A model generated the notes under the pieces. That model made no database searches. It saw nothing but the letters and a program-made list of their open reading frames with translations, and was not told the origin of the DNA. A stretch of 64,000 nt of DNA. Source: Micropterus salmoides (taxonomy: Eukaryota; Chordata; Actinopteri; Centrarchiformes; Centrarchidae). Below are positions 45,301 through 55,858 of the stretch, piece after piece. A program made the translations under genes and the position numbers. The stretch spans positions 15,427,403-15,491,402 of the forward strand of contig NW_024040040.1 of assembly GCF_014851395.1 (NCBI RefSeq). Direction: 5' to 3'. Position 1 is the first letter of the stretch; every line of letters begins with the position of its first letter.

Positions 45301-46936
45301 AGTAACACCTTGTGTCTTGTAAAGTATTATAGTAAAAGTGTATGGTGTTATGGTAACTGGCTGGTGTTTGCAGGTTTACCAGGGAAGTGGTTCAGAAGCG
45401 GCGTGCCCTGCTCAGCCGACAGAGAGAGACAGAAATAGATTTCACTACAGCGCCGCAGAGAAAGAAAGATTTTGTGGACATCATACTGCTGTCACGGGTA
45501 GGACACAAGAAGAAAGTGTTCATCAATGAGAAATAGAGATGGACAGAGATAAAAATGTGAGGTGGAGGGACAGTTTATATTGCTTACGTGTGTGTGTGTG
45601 TCGCAGGATGAGGATGGACGAGGACTAACAGATGAGGAAATACAGGCTGAGGCCAACACCTTCATGTTTGCAGGTGAGACACTTTTAGTTTACAGTTAGT
45701 TCCTTTAGTCTTAAATGTCCACATGACTCAAAAATAGTTAGAAAATCATGTTTTGACATCCAATAAGATTCGTTGTTCCTTTAAATGTAAACCCACCTAC
45801 TTTTTCCAAAGGTCATGACACAACAGCCAGTGCTATTTGCTGGACGCTGTATAATTTAGCACGCCACGAACACTATCAGGAGAAATGCAGGCAGGAAGTG
45901 ATGGATCTGATGCAAGGACGAGATAGACATGAAATAGAGTGGTGAGAAAACACACACACACAAATTGAATCATTGGACAATTGATTTCTCAGTAAAAAAA
46001 CGCTTTGTAAGAGGTAAAAAATTTGCCCAGACCCAATCTCAAAATTGAAAATCTTTCATGAGAAGGAATTTAAATGTGACGATGCTTGTGTGTGCATTCA
46101 TGTGTCTTTTTCTGAAGGGAGGATCTGTCCAGCCTTCCCTTCACCACCATGTGCATCAGAGAGTCTCTCCGACTCCACTCTCCTGTGCAGGCTGTAACAA
46201 GGAAGTACACCCAGGACATGGCACTGCCAGGGGATTGCACAGTACCACAGGGTGAGAGGGGAAAGACAGTACATCATTTGTTAAGTCTTTTCTGGGATTC
46301 CCATCTTCTCAACAAGGAATTGAAACACCTGATCAGCTAGTTGGTCAGGTTGTAATAAAACTTGAAACAGTGACGGTTTCTGTCTGTTATTCTTCCCAAG
46401 GTGCCATCTGTTTGGTCAGTATTTATGGAACCCACCACCACCCTGCTGTTTGGACAGACCCACATGTGAGACATGAAATGGAAAAATCATTATTATCACT
46501 TTGGCACAACGTTGTTGTGTTTGAACAGTGTGATTTACTCTCTTTTAGGAGTTTCTTCCTCTGCGTTTTGACCCTGCAAACACAGAGGGACGGGCTTCTC
46601 ATGCCTTCATCCCCTTTTCCTCAGGCCCCAGGTACTGTGTACTCTAGCATTTAAGTGCAATAAGATCTGACACTATTAGTGCGCTGGTAAAGATAAGAAC
46701 TTATTTGTGTTCACAGGAACTGTATTGGTCAGAAATTCGCCCTGGCAGAGCTTCGAGTTGTCGTGGCGTTGACCCTGCTCAGGTTTCGCCTGACCCCGGG
46801 AGTGAACCCTGAACTTGGGACCAGCTCTGAAGGAGTTCGCCGGCTCCCCCAACTAGTCCTGCGTGCAGAGGGAGGTTTGTGGCTGCAGCTGGAGTCTCTG
46901 AACCTGCACAACCTGGAGGAGTCGCAGGATGAATAA
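42347..46936 (+). CDS. cyp4f: Cytochrome P450, CYP4F-type omega-hydroxylase, 13 coding exons
   Basis: A microsomal haem monooxygenase. CYP4F enzymes omega-hydroxylate long-chain fatty acids and eicosanoids such as leukotriene B4. The coding exons are 42347-42550, 42900-43044, 43193-43246, 43585-43712, 44557-44678, 44774-44920, 45374-45497, 45607-45673, 45812-45941, 46118-46251, 46401-46465, 46549-46631 and 46717-46936. All junctions are GT/AG and in phase, giving 540 codons with no stop. An N-terminal membrane anchor occupies residues about 10-40. The I-helix reads FMFAGHDTTAS, the K-helix IRESLRLHSP (ExxR), and the haem loop FSSGPRNCIGQ with the Cys ligand. The EIEWEDLSSLPFTTMC and LRAEGGLWLQL blocks are CYP4F-like. 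The residue before GHDTT is Ala; many CYP4 enzymes have Glu there for a covalent haem bond. The nearest name I recall is zebrafish cyp4f3; other CYP4F paralogues are possible. Poly(A) signals are at 47185 and 47204. Confidence 0.93.
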
Positions 46937-47184
46937 TCCAACAAGATGACATCTGTTTTTATAACAATGAGTTCAGTGGATTTATGTTTACTGTATTTTT
47001 TCTAAAATTATTTGTGACCTCTATTTTCTACAAAGCAATTTGTTAGTCTACATGATTATTTTATTATAACTTTAAAAATTGAATGTGATATAAGTGAATG
47101 TACTATTGCATAATGTGATATCCATTTTATTGTTGTAACAATAACATTACTCAGCAACTTTTTTACTGAGTTAAGTTTGGTTTA

Positions 47185-47209
47185 AATAAATCCTGAGGTA
47201 GAAAATAAA
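47185..47209 (+). terminator. Polyadenylation signals of the P450 gene
   Basis: Two AATAAA hexamers (47185-47190 and 47204-47209) lie about 250 bp after the stop codon. The region from there to 48125 shows no gene. Confidence 0.6.
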
Positions 47210-48125
47210 TGTATTCCTCATCCAAACGCTCTGCTGGGAGACAGAGCGACTTTTGAGGTTACAACACAGGTTGTAAAAACATGATTATCTGCATGCCCGA
47301 GACTAGACTAGGGCCTGAATTATTGAAGACAGGTCAAGCTAGGGCCACATTTTCAGGCCACAGTCTTACACTTAATGTAAAATAAATAAAAGGAATTACC
47401 ATATTAGCTAGGGGTCTGAGACACGTGATTTAAGGACTCTTAATGAAAATATTTGTGAGAAATGCATTATAAGTTGCTGATTTTTAGGATTTCACTGTAT
47501 TTAACTTGTGAGAAATTAACATTGGTCACAGGGTTTTTATTCCTAAGCAAAAGGTTGTCTGATTTACAATAAACATCTGCTGGCATGTAGGTGAGAGTTT
47601 TAACATAGACCAATCAAGAGACAGAGAAACATCTGATGCCACATACATTTGCATTTCCTTTCTTAGCTCAGGAAGAGTTTTTGAGTGTATGCTAATACTC
47701 TGCCATTTGTTCATCCTTCATCTACCATTTGCTGGCTGTTGTTTGCTTTGTACTTGTTCTGTACTTAAGGAGAGGAAATGCTGAGTTCGAGAGAGTAACC
47801 CTGCGTTCTCTTCATGGCCATGTTACATAAAGAAATGATTCAACACATCTATTTGACTCTGTATTCTTTGGGAAGGAATTATTTTTCCCTGACAGGACAA
47901 ATGCTGTTCTTCATATTACACTGGGATGTCAATACAATGAATAGTTTAGCGTATAAAGGCGTCTTGATGTAATTTCTAAAGGGCTATATGATAACAAAAT
48001 TGAGCGTATTGATTATTCTAGTGGCAGTAACAAACTTTTGACACCGTAGAAGTGCCATTTATTATTATTATTATCATCGATATTATTTAAGATCCACGTT
48101 TCCAGATCTACATCAGTGATTGGGT

Positions 48126-49316
48126 AATGCCGCGTTCGACCCGGTCGGAATTCGGATATTTCCCAGTTAAAAACTTTCGACTTCCGACCTCAATGCGTTC
48201 CAGGTGCATGGTGGTGCATGAGGCCAAAAGTGAATGAAAACCAGGGCTGACCGTGACAAAGTGTACACACACTTGTACGCTCAGCAGTGTTTTAGGTGTT
48301 AATTAAAAGGATGGCAGTTTTAATGCAAACAACTGACATAAATAGCCTTTAGCCTACTTTACTAGTTCTGTGTACCCCTACATCAGTTGGTAGTCCTCAA
48401 GTCAGTCAATGATGTAGGTTATACTTCCTAATGTTTTGGCATTTTTAACAATAACTTTTATGCAGAGAAGATGACTTTATGAGATTCTTTACTGTAGCCA
48501 GCTACCTAATAGCCCTAACATATTTCTACATCAATGTACATCCAGAACAGGTTTTACTATAGGGGAGACCGGTGGCAATTTTAACAATTTTTGGTTTCTT
48601 CTTATAACTCAAAAACTCAGGAAATCAGGAAAAAAAACTATATATTTTTATGTTCTTTCTAAGCCGGACACTATTTTAATTGGTTTCTGGGGCAATTGTA
48701 ACACAGTGTTACCGACGAGAAAAAATATGTACCACGACTTCACGAGTAGCAGCTGAATTACGTCACAAAACAATGTCAGCGCCCGTGAATGCACACATTG
48801 TAAATGGTAAACCATAAACTAAAAAGCAACAACAAGTATATTTGCATGTATTTAAATTAAAATAATACATACGGTCATAGAGTCAAACCTGTTCTGCATG
48901 TACATTGATGTAGAAATATGTTAGGGCTATTAGGTAGCTGGCTACAGTAAAGAATCTCATAAAGTCATCTTCTCTGCATAAAAGTTATTGTTAAAAATGC
49001 CAAAACATTAAGAAGTGTAACCTGCAACATTGACTGACTTGAGGATTACCAACTGATGTAGCTAGAGGGGTACACAAAACTACTAACGTATAGGCTATTT
49101 AAGTCAGTTTTTCGCATTAAAACTGCCATCATTTTAATTAACAACTAAAACACTGCTGAGGGTGCAACTGTGTGTACACTTTGTCACGGTCAGCCATGGT
49201 TTTCGTTCACTTTTGGCCTCATGCACCACCATGCACCTGGAACGCATTGAGGTCGGAAGTCGGAAGTTTCAACTGGGAAACATCCCAGTGCCGACCGGGC
49301 TCGAACGCGGCATTAG
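48126..49316. mobile_element. Fold-back element with inverted arms of about 430 bp
   Basis: The left arm (48126-48556) starts TAATGCCGCGTTCGACCCGG. The right arm (48887-49316) is its inverse, ending CCGGGCTCGAACGCGGCATTA. The arms match over nearly their whole length with small differences (for example tgtacattgatgtagaaatatg at both inner ends). The 330-bp centre has no frame. It is a non-autonomous DNA element by structure; no superfamily can be assigned with confidence. The flanking duplication may be only TA. Confidence 0.8.
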
Positions 49317-49391
49317 TATATCGAAATACAATGCGTGATGACGTCGCGGTGGAGGCTGAGACACGGTGAGCGTGTTGACGTCATATCGCTT

Positions 49392-49407
49392 AAACTTTCA
49401 CTTTCAG
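49392..49407 (-). promoter_or_regulatory. ISRE/IRF-type element upstream of the Ig receptor
   Basis: The minus strand reads CTGAAAGTGAAAGTTT, a close match to the IRF-bound GAAANNGAAA core. It lies about 150 bp before the start codon, in the presumed promoter of an immune receptor gene. Function is inferred from the motif only. Confidence 0.5.
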
Positions 49408-49557
49408 CTCTTTCCAACTGTGACCTAATTTTTTAAGCCAGACACTACATACCCTGTTTTTTTAAAAACAACATTACTTGACACGTTTCTCTCGGGTCAC
49501 AACAGAAGCAGCTTGGATGTCCTCTCGTTTCTGACAGTTTAACCGACGAACAGGAAG

Positions 49558-52500
49558 ATGTGGCCGCCTGTAGCGTCCATGATGCTGCTCGGGTGGTTGT
49601 GTTGTGTTTGTCTGGCCGCTGTGTCCGCAGACTCCGGTAAGTTTGTTTCTCCTAGTGTACTTTTAGCTGATGTTTGTAGGCGTTGGAAAGTATGTGTTTG
49701 TAGATTAAATGAGTGTAAATCATAGACTGTGACGCAGTATTGAGGTTGTTGTCCGTATGCATGGCCCCACCCAGTGTGAACAAGCATGTAGATAAAACAA
49801 ACTTCGTCTGTCTCGGTATACTGTTGTAACTCTAGCCAAACAGGCAGTAATATAATGGCATTTAGTAAAATATTAGAATGGAAATTGAATAGAATATTTT
49901 GGCGCAGTGCCAAATCATTGCAGCTAAATTCACCAACAACTAGTGGAAACTCAAACGAGACTAATTAACTGAAGGATATAAAATTTGTAGTACAGAATAT
50001 AACCGGAATAAAAAAGAATACCATAAGATAGAGTAGAATATAATGGAGGATGACATAGCACGGTGGAACCGTATTTAAATGTGTAAAATAGAGAAAGGAG
50101 TGCACCAACAGTTAGGAATAGAGCAGAAGAGAGGATAACCCAGCGGAGTGGGACTCAGTTGAACTATATAGAATAGCAAAGAGTTGTACAACATAGAACA
50201 GTTAGTAATATTGTAAAATTCTGTAGAGTAGAAGAGAATAAGAGGGAGTGTAATATAGTCCAGGGGAACACAACGGAAATATAGCCTAAGAGAGTATAAT
50301 AAAGCAGGATGGAACATAATGGAAATGTGTAGAATAGAAAAACCACTGACAATAAGAGAATAGAAAACAGAACAGAAAAGTAAGAATAAACCAAGCAAAG
50401 AGAACACGGAGGACGAACATTGCAATAGAGGGGAGCAGGAATGAAACAAGTAAATGAGCATACAGAACCCTGTCACTAAAAACAATTTAAACATGTGAAT
50501 TAGTTTAGTGTTGAGAGACCAGATTATCTTGTCCTTGCACTGATGAAAGCTGCTACCTGTCAAAGATGTACCTCCATCCTGATGTCAATGGTGCAAGTTT
50601 ATTTATACCTATATCTAAAGCAATCCCATACAACAGTCCTGCAGTAAATTCTCCCTTCACGACGGTTATAATGTCATTTTAGAGCGTGTTGATTCACCAT
50701 ATGGTCATTTTGGAGGCTGCAGCTTGTGGCACTGTTTGATTGTATCGCACTACTGATCAGTGTTTCTATTATATTTGTCCACCCCATTTATATCAACAAG
50801 AGTAGACTTCTCAACAGAAACAGCTTAATCTTCATTGCCCCTAATTTAACTAGAGTCCAGTGAATAAAAAGCCAATTTAAAGCATGTATAGGCATGAAAA
50901 TTGGCACACTGAGCTTTTTTGTGTCCTTGCAGAGCCTAAACTCTACATGAAGGTGGGAGATGAAGTTGTCCTCAAACCGGATGATGCCTCTGTGCCTGGC
51001 ACCATCGAGAGCATACTGTGGAAACACGGTGGTAACATTGCCGCTGAGTTGGATGATACAGGCGTTGAACTTTTTCGTCAGTTCAAAGGTATACAAGTTT
51101 AGCTCACATCTTTCTGTAGGATCAAATATAAACTGGCTTTCTTTTGTATAGATTAGTGCTAAATGGTGCAGTGGTGACATTTAAATTATTTGTGAGTTCT
51201 AGACTTGTCGGGAAGCTAACCCTATCCATGTTGGTTTAAAGATCGTGTTAGACTGAACATTTCAACTGGAGAGATGACAATCACTGGACTGACTGGAAAT
51301 GACAGTGGAGTTTACACAGCAGAAATCAATAACATTCTGATATCCAGGAAAACTCATCTCATCGTCCTCTGTAAGTGGCTAAATGACACACAAGTTAATC
51401 AGGTTTGTAAAGTTGGCAATGTGGTGGTTGTGTTTCCCTGGTTGTTACTTTGTGTTAGAGGAGAAAAACTAGGAAAATGAAAATGCAACAGGGTTATCAT
51501 GACTGAAATGGCCTATTCAATTTTTTCCCGCAATAACAACAGCTCCCGTCCCTGTACCTACTGTTAATATATCCTGTGATGATAAGAAGACCAGCTGTAT
51601 TTTGTCCTGTGATGGAAACACCACAGGCGCTGGAGAAATCAACTACACGTGGAAGTCAGATGGCAAAGAGTCAGCTTCATCCAAGAACAAAAACATTACA
51701 AAGGTATTGAATACTGTAATGCAATGTGCTTTTCTCAACAATATATGCATTCCTTGTTGCTTTCACATGGAAATGAAACTGAGCTGATCAGGTAGCTTTA
51801 CATGGCAATTTTAAGACGTTGAATATGATAATTATTGAATGTTACAAATGTCATGAACAGGTGGCAAATCATCAGGCTGGTTTCAATTTATGACAAGTTT
51901 GTAGAATTCATACTCATTTTATGATGAAGAATACAAAAATGTTCTTCTTGAGGTCCATAAAACATTTGAGAAGCAATGTAAGTAATTTGGGAAGGTTTAC
52001 TATAGTGATGTGCGATACCACTTACTCACTTACCTATACGATCCAATACCAAGTAATACCCAGGCTGGTATTGCAGATACCAATACCAATACTTTTTACA
52101 TATTTTATTTCTAGTTTAATGTGACCTCCCTCTCCCGTTTTTGTATGATATAAGGAGTAGGCTGTGGCCTTACCTATTCAAAATAATAGCTGCATAATGA
52201 CAAGACATCAAACTACTGTCATATTCTTTAATCATAATGAAAATCTCCTGCTCAGAACTGCCGCTTTATAACATTATCATATTATTTTGACTTAATCTCA
52301 GATGTTTAGCGAAGTTTGCAGTGTTGCCAAAGTATTTCACTGTTTTTGCAACACATCACACAGTGCAACATTATTACCTTCACAGCTAAAATACAGCCAG
52401 ACGTGACTGTTTTTACAGTCAGCCAGAGTCAGTATTCAATCGCGGGAAATGTAAAGGGCTGCAGCGGCTCACTTCAAAGACTCTCCGTCACAGAACCGTA

Positions 52501-54829
52501 GCACAAGCATGACTTTGACAGGCGGAAGGAAAAGTAGTTCCTATCAACCAAGTAGTTAGACCATCCTGGTGACAGTAAGATACTTATGATAAAACACACA
52601 CTCACTCCAAATTACTGAGTTTTGATATCGATCCTTTTATATGAGTATCGATCCTAGAGCAGGAAACGCTGCTATCAGAAATATCGATACTTTAGGATCG
52701 ATCCGCACATCACTAGTTTACAACAAACATGGATATTTAAGGAGCACCAAGTACGCAGTTCAACAAATAAATGTGTATACATGTTTGGTATTGCTTCACT
52801 CCTAGGACAGTTCAAGTATAAAGGAGTTCAGCTGTAAGCTGGAGAATCGCGTCAGTCAGGAGAGCAGCCAGCCCGTCACCAACCCTTTGTTTACAAGTGA
52901 GTTATTACACTTAAACCTTTATGTTAAATTCTTGTGTCATTGAAAATCCTCTGGTGTGTAACGCACTGTAAAGCCCACTCATTGCTGCTGTTGTCATCTT
53001 ACAGGTCGAAATAACCGTTCAGAACAAGGAGGAGGTCTGAAAATTTCCACAGGAGTCACAGTATTCATCTCTTTGCTGGCAGCTCTACTGATGCTGGTTT
53101 TCATTCACAGGTGTAAAGCAGGTGAGACATCATGATACTCTATGTACTTGTTTCATTTGCATTAAATCAATATAAGCAATTAAAGATGAAGCAGTTGTTT
53201 CATATAATTCATGTTTATATTAAGTCTTATAATGATAAGTGTGGTGTCACATTTTAATGATTCTGTTCAATTCCTTCAGGAATGTGGTTCTTCCAAAAAG
53301 GTAAGAAGTATTTTTTAAAGTAATAAAAGTCTTAAACCAAATACCTTTTTAAAGAAAGAAAGAGGAGTAAAAGTCCCTAAAGAATCCTTTTTAAAATAGA
53401 TGTTAAGTGTTAAGTTAAGTGTCAGACTCGAGGGTTCCCCTGTAGAGCTGAAACATAAATACAAAAATACATCACAGGGGTCTTTAAAAAAAGGAAATGA
53501 TTCAGGCTTCGTAGTGTTTTGCTGGAGTTTGCAAGTTTGTGCCCATTCACCAGGGGCGGTTTGAAAGGCATTCTGGGAAATGCAGGATACTACAGCATGG
53601 AGTACAGTAGAGCTTGGCATTACAGTTGTGGAACATTTCACAGCACAAGAGATTTGCAACATTTTACAGTGTGAAAGCATCTTAAGGTGGAACTGAAATA
53701 AAGGTACTTTGGTCAATTCAGCGGACATGTAGACAGGACAGTGTAGGTGTGTGCGGGGAAAAGAGAACTGAAGTGAAAGGGAGCAGGTAAGCAGAAGAAG
53801 GCTAGTAAGTAAACACTACAGTAAAATAAAGTGGAATGAAGTAAAATTAAAATGGTTAAACACATAAAAAACCTAAGCTACTAGAAATAGAATTTAATAA
53901 AGGTTCTTATTTCCTTGGAGGGTCAGCTTTACACCATTTATTGTTGTAGTGTTTTTGTTGGCTACAAGCTAAATTGTTGTAAATGAAATGTGTTGTGCAC
54001 ATTCATGCACACAAGGAAGAGCACTGTTGATTTCTGTAACCTTTCTTGTAGCATAGCCATTAGGCCAAACTATAATATATACAGGAAGTATATTGCCAGA
54101 CTCATCAGTCTGAAATACTGAAAACATCAAGAAACGCTGAGTTCACAGAATCATTCTGCCTTCTAGTCAGCGCATTGTTTACAGTGAAAGTAAAATTAAC
54201 TGAGGAGATTACTGGGTGTTGGTTAAGTTATTGTTTCTATTAAGCACACAGTGATAAACACTTTAACATAATCTCTGCTGTGATTCTCTCCCTGCAGATG
54301 CGATGCCATGGGAAGCAGGTCAGTGACTAAAATTACTTAAACTGTCCTATTAATGCCCTTAAAGTCAAACAGCCCAGCCTTTTACAGATGTCTATCAGAC
54401 TTCTTCTGTGCTGTATTTTCTGTTGATGCTACTCTCCTGTTTTGCACCACTACAGACTTCTGGAGGAAGAATGAGTGCCAACGTAAGTTTCCCGCAGTCT
54501 GTTTTCTATGTTTTATTCTCACCTTTCATTATGATGAAAGTTGATATCTTTATGTCCGTATAGATACTGATTCTAATGGCACCACTCGTTGTTCGGAGAA
54601 GGAACTAACAGAAGGTAAGATACTACTGAAAAAAATCACTTGGTGAAATAATTTCACTGTTTGAAAAGGTTTTGAAGGTTAATGCGGTGTTTATCCTTCA
54701 AACTGTACAGTTTTTAAATTACATTCATTGCTTTCCATTCAGGAGTGTTACCATTTTAGCAGCATGTGACTCTTTTTTTTTTTTTTTTTTACATTTTGTC
54801 ATTTGGCAGAGGAAACACCAATGACATAG
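49558..54829 (+). CDS. CD2/SLAM-family-like Ig receptor (two Ig domains, TM, short tail)
   Basis: A cell-surface receptor, probably for homotypic or CD2-family adhesion on leukocytes. The coding exons are 49558-49636, 50933-51088, 51242-51370, 51543-51703, 52806-52896, 53005-53121, 53280-53300, 54298-54318, 54456-54482, 54564-54614 and 54810-54829. All are in phase, giving 290 codons. A signal peptide (residues 1-24) is followed by a V-like domain without the usual disulphide cysteines (VGDEVVLKPDD, MTITGLTGNDSGVYTAEI). That absence is characteristic of CD2-family domain 1. A C2-like domain with four cysteines follows (VNISCDDKKTSCILSC, EFSCKLENR). It has several N-glycosylation sites and a TM segment at about residues 217-239. 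The tail comes from small exons and has no tyrosine, hence no ITSM. It could be annotated CD48-, CD58- or SLAM-like. The first domain is split over two exons. Confidence 0.85.
52003..52715. mobile_element. Non-autonomous hAT element in the fourth intron of the Ig receptor
   Basis: It begins TAGTGATGTGCGATAC and ends GATCCGCACATCACTA. The flanks GTTTACTA (51995-52002) and GTTTACAA (52716-52723) form an 8-bp duplication with one mismatch. The interior is non-coding and rich in gatatcgat and ataccaa motifs. Confidence 0.8.
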
Positions 54830-55585
54830 CAAGCAACAACACCAAAAAACGGCAAGTCCAGACCCGACATGTGTAAAACAAGACCAAGAAGATCCAGAGT
54901 GAAGCTAAAATGTTTCACAAAATCTTCAAAGTCCACAAAGTCTTTACACTACACATATTACTGAGAATCCATTAACAGCAGTGTCCGCTCTAATACTTCA
55001 AATTTAAAATTAATAATACGGCAAAAAGGGAGAGTGAAATCATCCTAAAGCAACTTTAAAACAAATAGTTTATAAAAAATTTTTATGGCGTTTGAAGCCA
55101 CAAAACTATCAAGACACTTTTAACATTTTAAATACACTAAGAACGGAAATATTGTAGTTATTTAGAATGACAAAATGGCCCACAATATAATAAAAGCACT
55201 GATAAAGAGAAAAGCTTGAGACAGAGCTCATATCGTCCTGAGGTTGGTTTCCAGATTTTCCACAGTTACTGATGGGCCTCAACGTTTAGACATTTAGACG
55301 TTTAGAGTACCTTTTCCTGTGATTGCAAGCCTACCTGACACCAACTGTTACCTCGAGCTCAATAAACTTCCCCCTCCGCCTGAGGATGATTTGTGATTTG
55401 AGGCTGGTCTGCCACCTCACAGTGTTGGAGAAGAGCTTAAACTGTGCAGGTAGGAAGTGGATTGTTACCAGGGCAGGAAAAATGGACGTGATTGTCTGGT
55501 TTGAGCTGCTGCCCCAACCAAAAAAGAAGCAACAACTACTCTCTGTGCGCGCGTGTGCGCTAAATAATGGGAGCTGGCAAGATCG

Positions 55586-55858
55586 AATAAAGTCAATCAT
55601 GTCATGTTATTTTTACTTTGTTGTTTTATGAATGTATAGTATTTGTGAAACTCTTTAACATACAAAGCAGATCTACCTAACTGAAAGCATAAGTCAACAA
55701 TGCGTTTTGGCACCAACATCTTTGAACTATAAAACTTGACACTTCCCCCCCCCCCCTCAACAAAAAGAACTGACTTATTCACTGTTAGCTTTGTATTGTT
55801 GTGTATGAGGATGTAAAGAATGTAGATTAGTGTTTTTATATGGGTTTTATTTAATAAA
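55586..55858 (+). terminator. Candidate polyadenylation signals of the Ig receptor gene
   Basis: AATAAA occurs at 55586-55591 and again at 55853-55858. Either would give a 3' UTR of about 0.8-1.0 kb. Confidence 0.45.

Noticed and set aside
50075..50563. Minus-strand frame of 162 codons, Leu/Ser/Phe-rich
   Set aside because: It lies in the first intron of the Ig receptor. The composition follows the gaata/gagaa-rich DNA, it has no domain, and there is no splice or promoter context.
53315..53728. Minus-strand frame of 137 codons in an intron of the Ig receptor
   Set aside because: No recognisable domain, and its start and end do not coincide with splice sites. More likely a chance frame in repeat-derived sequence.
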